DNA of 64,000 nucleotides, from the NCBI RefSeq assembly GCF_035222485.1, contig NC_085924.1, positions 4,402,001-4,466,000 of the forward strand. Direction: 5' to 3'. The translations under genes and the position numbers were made by a program. Under the pieces are notes generated by a model. That model had not been told where the DNA came from. It worked only from the letters and a program-made list of their open reading frames with translations, and did no database searches. This DNA comes from Podospora pseudoanserina. Taxonomy: Eukaryota; Ascomycota; Sordariomycetes; Sordariales; Podosporaceae. Shown here piece by piece: positions 52,133 through 63,715 of this stretch (the first letter of the stretch is position 1; each line of letters opens with the position of its first letter).

Positions 52133-53293
52133 TTTGTTGGTTTTGGGGGGAGGGTTGAAAGTGGAGAGATGGATGGCTTGGTGGTGATGGTGATGGTCTG
52201 GACTCCTGGACAAGAAGAGATGTCTTTATACTTCTCCCCTGATGATATCAACATGTCATCCGATCCACCTTGCCTTGTAAACTGGACGGACTACTGCTAC
52301 CAAACCAGGGAATGACTGCCGGTTTCATGATTGACAGACCCACCTGTCGTCTGGGATGGCCTGGCCGGGATTTTGTTTCGACTGCGGAAAGATTCTCCAT
52401 CGTGTCTTTGTACAGGTGTATCTTCAGACACGATGTGGCGTCGGGTAGCTGCACCCCAGACAGTCCTGAGCAATATTTCTTCATCTTCCGGTGTGTTTCG
52501 AGGCTGAGAGACGTTCAACTGACTTTCACTGCGGCCCTGCCAGTGGGATGGAGGCTGTCTGCCCAGCTCTGTGAAGTGAAATTCGCACGAATCATCCCTG
52601 GCTTCAACCCCAGCATCTGTACAATGTCATGGCACAAACGCCAATCAGTGTAACACAGCACTAACTCTCCTACACATCACCCGATGTAAGGTATCGATGT
52701 CTGCTACCATCATCTACTTGTCAGTGGAGTTGAACCACAACGTAGCACCCCCTTCACCGAAACCACGGAAATTCCCTTCTTGATCCCTGCCGCCCATCCG
52801 CATCATCGTGTCCGGAGCTGGCTAACCTGTTTCAACAGCGGAAGATGTCTTGGCGGTCAGTAACAGTCCAGTTGCGCCGAGATCTGGGAATAGGGGGCTC
52901 AAAAAACGTTTATGCGACGTCTTGGCGCCGGGACGGGAGGTGGTTGGTGGGAATATCTTTCTGGGGGTGATCCACACGTTGACGAGATGATCATGGGATT
53001 TCCTACAGGATGGAAGGGAGAACGTGTAAGTTGGAAGGATGCAGGAAAAACATTCTGTCGGGTTGTTAGAGTGGGCTTGGCGGATATGGTGATGGGACAA
53101 AGGCGATTGGTGGATTTAGGTAGGATCATGGGGTGGGCTGGCTGCTGTTCACCAACCACTTGCTCAAGACAAGGAATTTCAATCGCGAGAGAGTAATGTT
53201 ATGACTTTTGTTTGCTGTTTAAGCACTCCCGTATTCACCCCCGGCGATGTAGTTGACAAGGTCCATGTGCTGCTTCTCATACTCCTGCTCCTG
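52133..53293. other. Intergenic, no gene seen
   Basis: Contains the upstream region of the pectate lyase gene (CACCATCACCATCACC repeat at 52177-52193). No family resemblance in the short frames. Confidence 0.45.
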
Positions 53294-53758
53294 TCAAAAA
53301 GCTGCTACCGACAGCAGCTTCCGCCCCACCTCCACCAACCGTGTGGCAAAAGCACTAATCATCTCTAAGTCTCCTCGAATCTTGTCCCTTATCTGCGGTA
53401 GCTCCTGAGAGAGCGAATCGTTATCTTGGCGTAAATCTTCGTCGAGGTACTTCGCAATGCAGCTGTGTGGAAGGACGACCTTTTCGAGACCGATGACCAC
53501 TCCCTGAACTGACTCCAAAGCCTTACCCCGTTGAGACTCCAATTGACCGAGCAGCTGAGCGAGCTGGTCAAGCAGACGGTGTGCCATAGTAGCACGCTGC
53601 AGCTTCACTTTGCCGTTGGTCATCTCCTCAAGACAAGTGGCTCTCATGCCCGCTTCGATTCCATTGGCAGTTATCAACAGGTGTTGCATATCCGGCATAG
53701 CTGCCAGGCCCAGCCTCGTTCTTAATAAACACTGGACAACTTCGTGGCGATTGTCCAT
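53294..53758 (-). CDS. Hypothetical helical protein, 3' end uncertain
   Basis: ATG 53758 opens a frame of 154 codons: MDNRHEVVQCLLRTRLGLAA, MTNGKVKLQRATMAHRLL, QLAQLLGQLESQRGKALESV and RDKIRGDLEMISAFATRL. It is predicted almost wholly helical, as in HeLo-like or STAND N-terminal bundles, but I recognise no specific family. The DNA just past the stop codes in another frame for EQEYEKQHMDLVNYIAGGEY and a TAA. A 45-bp intron (GTGGAG...TTGACAG) after ATRL would join it and give about 160 aa ending at about 53224. Confidence 0.38.
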   Translation of the reverse strand: MDNRHEVVQCLLRTRLGLAAMPDMQHLLITANGIEAGMRATCLEEMTNGKVKLQRATMAHRLLDQLAQLLGQLESQRGKALESVQGVVIGLEKVVLPHSCIAKYLDEDLRQDNDSLSQELPQIRDKIRGDLEMISAFATRLVEVGRKLLSVAAF

Positions 53759-55217
53759 GTTCAGTCAGAGCTGCCGATAGTCGTCGTCCAGGCTGGACTT
53801 TGGCTCCACCCAGTCGTTGACATTCTCCCGACAAACGAACATCTTCAAGACCACCCGCCAGAAATCAGGATTTTTCTTGAAAAAGAGGGGGCTCCAGACA
53901 GGATAGAAACACCAACAAAAGGAGGGGGAAGATTCCATTTGCTTCGTAATCCGGGTTTCTTGATGGCTTCGGGAGCTTTGACCTCCCAATCCTGGAAACT
54001 GTGGCTTTTGAGGCGATCCTTGATGATGTTGTGTGCGATGAGGTTGTATTCCATCCGTGACCAGATCGTCAGACGAACAGGAGTAGAAGGTGTAGGTTTG
54101 GCGTCTAGACCGAGGTGTATCAAGCCTGAGGGACCTCCTGACGTAAAGTTTTGATGTAAAGAAAGCTTTTCGGCTTGACTAAATCAAGGGCGTTGACCAG
54201 ACTAGCTCCAAGGTCGTCGTACTTGTAATGATCGGATAAGAAGTCGTCTATCTATTCCAACGCTGTCTCGCTGGCCGCTTCTGATGTGATCTCGAACCCC
54301 ACGCTTGCTGTTTGACTGTCAGATGGGTGGTAGTGGTTGTCGGTGTCCTCTTCAATCTTGGCAGGCTGCGCAGCCAACATTGGGCCGCTGTCGATCTTTG
54401 TCTTTTGTGCTTTGGCTTCGGAGGGACCCCGCTTGCTCAGATCGATGTCACTTCCTGGACGTTTCCTCGCCCGATTGTCACTTTCTGGTAACATGCCCCG
54501 TGCCCGAAGGAGGGCTGTTTTAAGTGGGCAATGCAGGACCCCTCCCACACCCCATTGCTACGGAGCATTTCGTCAGTTGAGCCGCATCCCCACCTCAACG
54601 GCCCAGTCTGGCGGCCCGCCAATCAAACACGCAAATCTTTTTCCTGTTGGGCTGTTGGGGGTGAAATGATGGACCACGTCGACTTTTCTCCAGTATTTAC
54701 AGTCAATTGATGATGCCTGTGGAATACCACCGATTTAGCACCAGGGTCGGTACTTCGACGTGATCAGAGTCCACGAGCTGTTTGCTTGACACGGAGACTC
54801 GGTACAGAAACCCTGATAGAGAACGGCCACGAAGCTCGATTGTTTGTCTGATAGAGAATGGCCACGAAGTACGATTGTTTGCAGCTTTGTCATGGTTTCA
54901 GATGGACCACTATGGGCATATAGACATACTTGGCGCAAGCAAGGCAGATCCCGCGGCGTCCCGGTTGATCAACAGCACGGCTGCGAGGGGGCCAGCCCAT
55001 CACCACAACCGCCAATGAGATTGGTACAAACATGAGCCAACACTCTCCCAAGACTTCTCTATACTTATGGCTCATGCCCTGGAAATACCTCCTGTGCGTT
55101 TCAGTTTTCCTTCAGTTCCTCAGTCACGTCAATTGACAACTACCCCCAGTTCTATGCTTCAAATTGATCTTTCCGTACCAAGGTTGCCCGATTATCTCGA
55201 TTGAATGCGAACACGAA
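53759..55217. other. Weak coding remnants and upstream region
   Basis: Two minus-strand pieces look faintly coding: 54494-54252 (80 codons, Lys/Asp/Ser-rich, MLPESDNRARKRPGSDIDLS) and 54123-53845 (DRLKSHSFQDWEVKAPEAIK). They may be exons or relics of one gene with the downstream helical frame; I cannot join them with confidence. Near 55032 a plus-strand ATG starts a signal-peptide-like segment (see the next gene). Confidence 0.3.
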
Positions 55218-56807
55218 ATGTCCACTGTCACTCGGTCATGGCAGGAGCAAGAACGACTACGTCTCGAGAAGGAGAAGGAGAATGAACGAAAACGGCTCGA
55301 GCAAGAACGGGAAAGATTGAGAATAGAGCAGGAGAAAGAGGCTGAAAGAAAGCTGGTCGAAAGCGAACGGGCACTAAAGGAGAGTATCAGGTTAGCGTCA
55401 GTGCGAGCAGCCGCATCAAGAACAAGGACGATACCTACTTCAGCGAGGACAACCCAGACCACATCATCAACATCTTTGCAACAGCCACCATCGAGCACTA
55501 CATACTCACTCACTCCACGGCCGACTGTTGATGCGCCGCAAGTCGCCACCAGCAGACGCCTGTCGGTAATACCTATCGATTCGAATGGCCCCGCTTCTTC
55601 TACACCAGGCAGTATAGCCTGTGGGCAGACTGGCTACTTTGACTGCGCATCTGAATATGGTGGCGGTTGCTGCCCGGTAGGCTTCGCCTGCAGCAAGGGT
55701 GATCTTTGCGTGTCGCCCCAGTTGGAAAATGAAAAGCCCATGGCACCTTTGCCATGCCCGGGGCACAATGGATATTTCGCTTGCGAAGAGCAGATTGGCG
55801 GTAGGTGGACCTCAGTTTAATAGCGAAACTCGAGATGAACTTGCAACTGAGATTCAACAGGGGGATGTTGTCCAGCAAACTACGCCTGCATCAAGGATAG
55901 TCGAGCCCAGTGTCACCTATCGCAGTCGAATCTGATACTTACCAACGTCGACCGCCTTGCAACACGAATTCCGATACCAACGTCGTCTCGGAGAAGCGAA
56001 AGCACGTGCATTACTGGTACTCTTGCATCAGTCCCTCACTCAGAGCAACAATCCCCCATTGGAACTCCCGGGGACGCGGCCGGCATTATCGTAGGGGGCA
56101 TCATGGCTATAGTTGCCTACTTCCTCGGTAGCTATCTTTTACTCATCTACAGACAGCGTCTTCACGGTTCGCCTCTCAACAAAAGCTTTCGCGTCTTGGA
56201 GGTTCGATCTCAATGGAGAGATGCAAGAGCAAAGGCCAGAAGCGAGCTCCCTTCCCATCATGGAATGTCCGAGTTGGCCGCTTCCAGACCAACATCTTCT
56301 TTGCCGCCTCTTCCTTCGCTGCCAGCGGCGGGACCACCTCTGTCTGTTGCGGTGGAGGTGACGAGGGAAAGGCAGGTGGATATCACACATCCCCTCCCAC
56401 CACCACCACCCCTGAAACTGAGGCCACCACTGTCGACGTCGCCGGACACTCCGATGGTCACACTGCCGGTGTCCCCTCCATCGGCCACTGTTCCAACCCT
56501 GACGCCGACCGGCATCTCTCCTGTGTCAACAAAGACGATGAACATTGGGACGCAGCACGCTCCACTATCACCGCCGCCGAGGATCTCACTTCCCCCTACA
56601 CCCATGCAGGGAAATATGCATATGTTGAGCGTGCTGGAACACACCAAGATGTCAGGAGCCCTTGGGACAGCGGAGGATGGTAAGAAACAAGGGATGAAAG
56701 GCATTGATACCGGAGGAGTGGTGTTGGAGGTATGTGCAGACGAACAAGAAAAGCAAGAGGATAGCAGCTCCGCAACGGCAGACAGCAGCACAATTGTCTG
56801 GATGTAG
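55218..56807 (+). CDS. Single-pass membrane protein with coiled coil and two Cys-rich modules
   Basis: Exons 55218-55800 and 55861-56807 (60-bp intron GTAGGT...CAACAG) give about 509 aa from the first ATG after an upstream stop. The start is a 60-residue E/R/K coiled coil (QEQERLRLEKEKENERKRLE), then a Ser/Thr-rich part. Two copies of a module follow: CGQTGYFDCASEYGGGCCPV and CPGHNGYFACEEQIGG-GCCPANYAC, the second joined exactly at the splice site. A transmembrane helix comes next (AAGIIVGGIMAIVAYFLGSY, LLLIY) and then a Pro-rich cytoplasmic tail. Such Cys-rich plus TM proteins are typical cell-surface sensors or wall anchors in Sordariomycetes. A secretory leader would be expected: ATG 55032 gives LYLWLMPWKYLLCVSVFLQF in the same frame, separated by one TGA at 55134, so a missed small exon or a broken leader is possible. 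Confidence 0.65.
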
Positions 56808-58679
56808 CTCGATTGACCAAATTTGAACATGGCCATGACTGAATGTGGCGGTAAAATGGGGGACGCTCTTGAGGTATTGGAGAAGTGAGGTTATGCAGGT
56901 TATGCAGGTTATGCATTGGGTTATGCACTCCTTTCAACTCACCCTTGAAGACGTGATTATGCATGCACAACATTATGACATTAGGGTGTGGGCTTCCTAT
57001 CGGCAGGACAAGGCTCAAGGTTTAGCCGCAGGGAAACAGCACGCTTTCAACATGACTCAGATACAGAACCCAAAATACACACTGCTGAAGAAGTTGATCG
57101 ACTGCGGGATTTCAACGTCTACCAACACCGACCGACGACCGTGCACCTATCACCGGAATGCTGGAAGCCTCGGTGCCACGGATGCAGTCTCGTACCGTTG
57201 ATGCCTCTGGTCGGATTGTAGTCAAGTTCTTAGCATTTCAACGATTGGTGATGGGCAGTATGTGGTTGATGTATCGATTGGGTGGCTGGAAAGGATGTCA
57301 CACTGCCCACCTGGAGGGAAGACGCGATTAGACCTTCTCATGTGCGTAGGGACCTGTGGAAGCCAATGCTACAAACTGATCAGTTTTCACGGACATCAAC
57401 GACTCCGCTATTCAAATACGTGGCGTGGCGTACTTAAACTGCGGGATTGAAACCCGGCTTGATCTCGTTGACGCAGAGCTGCTGCTGAGCATCACATCGG
57501 CTCACCACATCTTCCCCCTTACGAGCCATTCAGTCGTTTCCTTGATCCCCGCAGGTACGCTGTTGAGAGACTGACTTCTATGAATGACGTGGTGGTCCCA
57601 GCGTCTGACAATGTGACACCAGCCAGGCAATCCGCCTCTCTATCGTTCACAATGCCTCCCAAGCAAGCCAAGGAAGTCCCGTATCCAGAGAAGCAAAGTT
57701 ACAGGGCCAAGGGACTCAAACTCGACACTGCGGCATATCCCGACACACCAATGCCTAGAAGACAACAAGGGACATTGCCTCGCAGATCTGAGAGCAAATC
57801 GAACCATTCATCAGGAAGGCGAGGGCAAGTGCCAATCATCTGATCGAGATTATTCAACAGCTTCGGAAAGAGATTAGAATTGCCAGGGACACTTTGATCA
57901 TTACCAACAGGGATGAGTTGTATCCCTCTATTATGGCAATGGAGGAGGTGGGCGATCTATGATTCTGGAGGCTAGATGAAGAGTACAAGGAGGCGCCGTG
58001 AGTTTAAGATGGTTGATAGCAAAACAAATTTGTACAATACATACCTGATCAGGAACTTCCTTGTAGTGAGAAACTTGCCTCGTGAAGCCCACATCATGCC
58101 TCGCAATACCATTCACGTCTCTCTCACTGCGTGTCTTATATCCAATCGATGTTGAGACCCTAGCGTTCTGGTGCTGTCAGAGTGTAAAGTCCCCATGTGA
58201 AAATCTTTCTATTATCCTTTGTAGGTAGGTAGGTATTTGGCAACTGAATTTCAGATCATTCCTATGTCGAGCAACCAGCAATCATTTACATGGCTGAGTC
58301 TATCATCATGGTCAAAGTAGTTGCAGAGCTGGTTGTTCAGGGGCAGACCCAATGTGGAAACTTCTGAGTGCTGTGAGCGCCTATGGATGGTCACGGAATG
58401 TCGCCAGCCTGGATATCTTAATATCACCTCCCATAATTGCGTATTCATGCAACATGTCTTGATACTTCACAAGATACCTGTAATCATTTACAGGCGGAAA
58501 CGTCGTCAACGAAGGAACCAGTAAACTCTCATTGGATATCTGCCATGCTATTCTTTAGCTGTTGACGGCAGTTCCTCCCCCGGCCCCAACATTCCCGCCT
58601 CCACCACCCCCACCTCCTGAGGCACCAGTTCCGGTCTGCCTGCCACTCTGCCTCTCTTCCACCTTGGGAAGGTGGTTCA
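56808..58679. other. Accessory stretch without a supported gene
   Basis: Contains a GGTTATGCAG short tandem repeat at about 56890-56926 and an 87-codon frame at 57580-57843 (MPPKQAKEVPYPEKQSY) followed by more code-like DNA (LIEIIQQLRKEIRIARD) in another frame. The latter could be a decayed gene. No transposon ends seen. Confidence 0.35.
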
Positions 58680-58933
58680 TCAGCAACTGGCAACGGTAGC
58701 ATGACCGCCCTTGACGGCCGCGTCCATGGCGGAGTCGCCGTCATGGGTCCTGGGGCTGGTGTCTGCGCCCGCGTCCAAGAGGATCTCGACAATGCGGGCA
58801 TGACCACTGGTGGCAGCCCCGTACAATGGCATAAGATACCCTTTGCCCTCCTGGTTGTGTTGGCCCCAGATTTCAACAAACTCTTGACCACTGTTGTATG
58901 CCCATTAGTCGAAGCCTGTAGGGCACCAGACAA
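58680..58933 (-). pseudogene. Ankyrin-repeat fragment
   Basis: The minus strand codes for ankyrin repeats in two adjoining frames: STNGHTTVVKSLLKSGANTT at the upper end, then YGAATSGHARIVEILLDAGA, DGDSAMDAAVKGGHATVASC and a TGA at 58680-58682. A one-base shift near 58850 separates them. The GH-x-x-(V/I)V-x-x-LL-x-x-GA-(N/D) pattern is diagnostic. Only about two and a half repeats remain, with no upstream effector or NACHT part. It lies beside AT-rich DNA and is probably the end of a lost NLR-type gene. Confidence 0.6.
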
Positions 58934-59857
58934 AGGGCCCAGGTTTTAACCAGACCCACACCGGTTTGCTCTTAAGGTCGGATTTCCTATTTGTTTGCTT
59001 TAGACTTAAGAACCAACAACCAATTACTGTATCACCATTTCAGGCCATTCTGGCCTTACTTTCGCAGCCACTGACTTACCTATATAGTCACACCCGACAA
59101 AATTTTTGGCTCAGTCCGTATTGATCTCATAAGGTGAGCAAAAGATGAGCGCAGTGAGCATTACCCTATGCTAAAGTGGGTTTAAGACCATTCGGCTATA
59201 TTTACCACAACTAAAACTAATCATAATTTCACTTCGTTTTCTTTTTGCGCGTATCAGTGACCCGTTATTAAATCCACTAGAACCATTTTTTATATTAAAA
59301 TTATAACTTTAAATATAAACGAGTTTATTGATTTTTTTTAAGATGGCAAAAATACTTATAAATTACTACATTACTATAATGTAAAAATTCTATTATTATA
59401 AATAGTAGAAATTAATATAATAGACTATTTATTAGTTATATAAGTTTTTATTTTGTTATTTTCTATATTAAGAAATACTAGAGATACTTAGTAAGTTAAT
59501 TTAATAAGTATATATCAACGTTAAAGAATAAGAGATATTAAACGGTAATAATTATAGATTTATAGTTTTATATAAAAGAAATGTCTGTAAAATATCCTAC
59601 TTTCGGCTTATATCTTTTTGGACCGTTAATAAAAATATTAATTAAAAAAAAAAGAGGAAAAACCAACGGAAGGCTAAGAGACTTATTTAAAAAGTATTAT
59701 TTATACTTATATTATTAAGCATTTTAATTTTTTTCTAAATTGTTAAATAAGTTTATAGTTTTAAAAAAACTTATTACAGCTTTAATTATATAATTTTTTC
59801 GAAAATAAAACTTAAATATTTCTAATCTAGAAAGCCGCGAACTTTAATTATATTAAC

Positions 59858-60336
59858 TGTTAGAATACAGCTTTTATTTGTGGATTTTACAGTGTATCTG
59901 AGCCCTGTATATTACAGGGCCTCAGAGGCAAAACGATGGCTTGAATCAGCAGTGTTTAGGGACTGCAGTTACCGGAGCGGAGGCTCAGCCTCCGGAAGCA
60001 ATCCGAGGTCCCGGGAAGCCAAGCGCTAAGGCCGGTGCCCTGCAGTGGTTAAACGGTAGCGGCAACGTGCCTTGCAGTGGTCAAACGGTAGCGGCAACGT
60101 AGCCTGTAACGTGGCTCCTAACCTTATATTTGGATAGCGCACTTAGCGGGCGTTCGGGCCCGGGAAACGCGCGTTCAGGCCCGGGAACGTAGTCACCTTC
60201 GGGGAGCAAAAAAAAGGCCGATAGCCTATAAGACCTCTGCTTCACACCCTATCCACTGTGGTAATTTTTAGTCTATAAGGTTCAATCAATATACTGGTTC
60301 ACCACACTCATCAGTGCCTCACAAGCCTATGTTACA
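59858..60336. mobile_element. Possible solo-LTR-like island, fossil
   Basis: A GC-richer segment between two RIPed parts starts TGTTAGAATACAG and ends near TATGTTACA, so it has TG...CA termini. It contains a TATAAGACC box (about 60218) followed by CAATCAATATACTGG. Inside are two tandem duplications of about 33 bp (TGCAGTGGTTAAACGGTAGC) and about 20 bp (TTCGGGCCCGGGAA). No coding part and no clear target duplication were found, so the LTR reading is tentative. It may be younger than the RIPed DNA around it. Confidence 0.25.
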
Positions 60337-60655
60337 GTGACTCTCTTCTATATATTACAGAGCGCCGCCCCTGTGATCCTTCTTCCTCAGTGCCACGGCA
60401 ACTGTCGAATGCTGCAGTCAAAGTCTTCTTCGCTCTCAATGTACTGCGCCGATAGCTGTTTGAGCCTATATTTACAGGCTCCAATAGCACCTATTTCAAT
60501 ATTAACCAATACAAAATAAATATAAACGTTAGTAAACGTAAAATTACTAGAGTTAAAAGCGGTTAAAATTAAGTCAAATAAAAAAGGAAAAGTGGTAGTA
60601 AATAATATAAACTTTAATTAAAATATAAAACCATTAATTAATATATAAATATATA

Positions 60656-62490
60656 ACGTATATTATAAGCGAGTACACCATATAAGTAAGTACACCACTT
60701 TCTACCACGCTACGAATATTATCCTTAATTACACTACATTAATATAAGGAATTAACTATAATTACATTAGAAACAGCTAAATTAGATATTTTAACAGCCT
60801 CCTGGCAAATGCGCGTATTATAGCTAGGGTTACCGCATATATTATAGCATTAAACCTTTGTACGAGCCCCCCCCTACATTACTACTATCCGGCTACATTT
60901 CTTATACTCCTTTCCTATCTACGGCCTTCTAATCTAGTAAATCCTATACCTTTTATATAGTAAATAACCTTCCAAGCCTTACACGTATTATTTTAGCTCT
61001 CCGGCGCTTATTTAATATTTTATTAGCCTTATGGAGCGAAAAGACTTTTATACGAAGGAAAATTATTTAATATATTATAGCTATAATACTTTTAATAAAT
61101 TAATTTACCGTAATTAATATTAAAGTCGGGAAACTATTTTAATAATTAATAATATAAATTTTAATAAACGTTAATTATAAATTAGTTTTTCGAAAGTTAT
61201 ATAATATTTAAGAAACCTAAGGAAATATTATATCCGGCTTTAAGGATAAAAGTATTAATATATAAAGCTTTATATTTAATTTAAAAAAATACTTTTTCTA
61301 AATCGTATAGTATAAGGCTAGTACCCGTAAAATTATTTTTCTCCGTTATAAAAGTAAAAAAAGCCTCGCGGAAAGTATAAAGGAATTCAAGCTTATTTAC
61401 GTAATTAATATATATATATATTGAATTCTCGATTTAGCGGCCGTACGCTTACTTTAATAACCTAAAGTAATTAATATCGAATAGTTAAAAATAGTATAAA
61501 AAATATAAAAGTATATAAAATATAATAATATTATTTTATTAATAATAATCTTTAAATTCGGTTAAGTAATAGCTTTTATAGCGGTTAAGGATTAATAATC
61601 GATATTTATTTTTTATCCGGAACGTTATATAATAATTAAAGTATTTAATTTAATTTAAGCTTACCGGATTAATAATTTAATTATTATTAATAATTATAAT
61701 ATATTAAATAAACGGTAAATTATATTTAGTATATTAATCAATAAAGTAATATTATATAATTAAAATAATAATAAAAAAATTTAATTAAAGGTATTAACTT
61801 TTTAGATTACCGTTATTTATTCGCGGTTATTAAATTAAATTAATTTCGCTTTATTAAAATCGTTTAAAGTCGTAATTACTATATCTATAAAAATAATATT
61901 TATTATAAACCTAATTTCGTCGAAGTTATAAATATTATTATTTATAATACTATATTTAACTTTAGTATTCCGTATAAATATACACTATTCGATAATAACC
62001 TTTAGATTTTTACATTTAGCCCTATAATAATCCTATTTACGCGTAAAACGCGTACGGAACTATAGCTAGCGTTTATCGAAATTATATACCTAAAGCTTAC
62101 TAATAAGAGGCGCGTCGCGTATACGTAATAATTAGTTAACTATATCTTCCACACTACGTAATCTTAATAGAAAAGCTCGTGCATATAGCTTAATAATATA
62201 TTAAATAATAATAGTCTCTTCGGGTTAAGTAAGCTTCTTCGATTTGGGCGTAGTATCGCGTCGTACAGGCCGGCTAGCGCGTCGTCGTAAAAGAGTCGTA
62301 TAGTGGACGTTGTAGATCTTTCTTGCGGCTCGGAGGCTAAGATTTTTATCTTTTTTCAGAGCTTCGAGGGCTAGGATCACCCTGGCTTCCTTTAAAGTAG
62401 GAGGTATATTGGGTTGTGTAGAAAAAGTTGATGTTGCGTAGAAGGATGGTGCGTTGCTTAAAAAGTGGTGCACTCGCTTATAATGTACGT
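60656..62490 (-). mobile_element. RIP-mutated Fot1/pogo-like transposon, second copy
   Basis: Length is 1835 bp, close to the 1859 bp of the copy at 18141, flanked by TA at 60654-60655 and 62491-62492. The ends match as diverged inverted repeats: ACGTATATTATAAGCGAGTA on the left against ACGTACATTATAAGCGAGTG (reverse complement) on the right. Differences are mostly C/T and G/A transitions, as RIP makes. On the minus strand the transposase start is still readable (KEARVILALEALKKDKNLSL; AARKIYNVHYTTLLRRR), and at about 61895-61935 the catalytic block reads IYNFDEIRFI against IYNFDETGFM in the other copy. Stops are everywhere else, so the copy is dead. Confidence 0.85.
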
Positions 62491-62492
62491 TA

Positions 62493-63715
62493 TAGCAAAG
62501 TAACAATATGGCCTCGCGATCTTCTTGGCCAAAAGCATTGCGGTGTTGAGCACGTACGAGTCTGGTCTTTCCACTATAACACCACCCTACGATGCGCCTC
62601 AGATGCCACCAAGGTCACTGACCATGCCCACGAGTTTCTCGACCTGCTGATGATGAAGCTCGCCGGGGACTTGTTTCCTGTACCAGGGCCGGAGGGTCGA
62701 TGGGAATTCCAACTGAACCCCATCATATGTGTGGGACACAGTCTTGGAGGCATGTTGATCAAACGGGCCATGCTTTTGGCGAATACCAGACCCAATTATC
62801 AGGTTCTGTGGCATGCAACTCGAGGAGCAGTAGGCATTCCACACTTGTGTGATTGTAGGCAGGCACCAACGTTTGGAGAAAGATGTTCTTCGCAGTTCCG
62901 CATCACGGCCTTGACAGGCAGGATTGGAAGAAATTTCTGAAATTGGTCTTGGACATCAATGCTCCGCTCCGTGGCTTGACGCCATCATCAAGAAAAGAGG
63001 CGCAGGCAATACAGAATAGCAGCGTCCTCGCCGACATTACTGACGAGTTCAGGTGAAAAAGATATGTGATATCGTTGTGAAGAGCTTAAACGGTGACCAT
63101 CATTTGGCAAATCTAAAAGCCCAGGAGTTGTTCGGCTATTTGGTTATTGGTCCCATCAGCACGACAGCAGCCCTAGCAAAAGAGCTACCCAACGACACTG
63201 CCAGCATGTACGACCGGGTCTTGAGCTGGGCACAGCAAAATACGACCTACTAACCCTTTCTCAAACACATTCTGCGATGGGCGGCGTTTCAGATTGAACC
63301 TCTCAAGGAGGCCGAGGTAAACACGGCAGTAGCTCTCAGCATGGCGCAAGATCAAGTCTCCCAGTGGCGAGTGACTACATCAGAATTGGAGAGTTTGCGA
63401 AACCTAATAGGCAGTACAAGGGCCATGGTGAGCAACATGGACGACGGCTTGTCGAGGTGAAAGAAGGTGTTCTCCAGCCCGTCAATCAGACACTGAAGGG
63501 TTGTCTCACGAAACCTAGCAATGATCAGTCCCTTCATCTAGAGGAAATGCCTTCTCATGCCGAGCTCGCCAAGATTTGCATCGAATACCTCACGATGCCA
63601 TACTTTGCGGACTCTCGGCAGCCCACAGCAAGCTCTCTTGAGGACAAGGTCAAGAAGAGGATCACCAGACACGGCTTTCGAAAGTTCTGGAGACGTTGCA
63701 ACCACCGGAATTACG
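62493..63715 (+). pseudogene. Alpha/beta-hydrolase - NACHT-type NLR remnant
   Basis: Directly after the transposon's TA the plus strand reads TIWPRDLLGQKHCGVEHVRV, ATKVTDHAHEFLDLLMMKLA and ICVGHSLGGMLIKRAMLLAN. This is the lipase-like N-terminal domain (GHSLGG nucleophile motif) found ahead of NACHT or ankyrin regions in fungal NLR-type proteins. Later pieces in shifting frames read MFFAVPHHGLDRQDWKKFLK, ASMYDRVLSWAQQNTTY, LRWAAFQIEPLKEAEVNTAV and LEDKVKKRITRHGFRKFWRR. Several frame changes and stops, plus a start cut off by the transposon, show a pseudogene. The NACHT core motifs themselves are not seen. Confidence 0.62.

Larger units (their letters stand above)
58934..62492. other. AT-rich, RIP-like block
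   Basis: From about 59250 to 59855 and again from 60485 to 62490 the sequence is extremely AT-rich, full of TATA/TTAATTA words and stops in all frames, with remaining GC mostly at CG. That is the pattern left by repeat-induced point mutation of repeated DNA. A GC-richer island at about 59858-60480 sits between. The right part is a recognisable transposon; the left part is not identifiable. Confidence 0.75.

Noticed and set aside
60037-60165. Tandem 33-bp and 20-bp duplications as a CRISPR-like array
   Set aside because: Only two units each, no spacers, and eukaryotic context; these are simple duplications in a repeat island.
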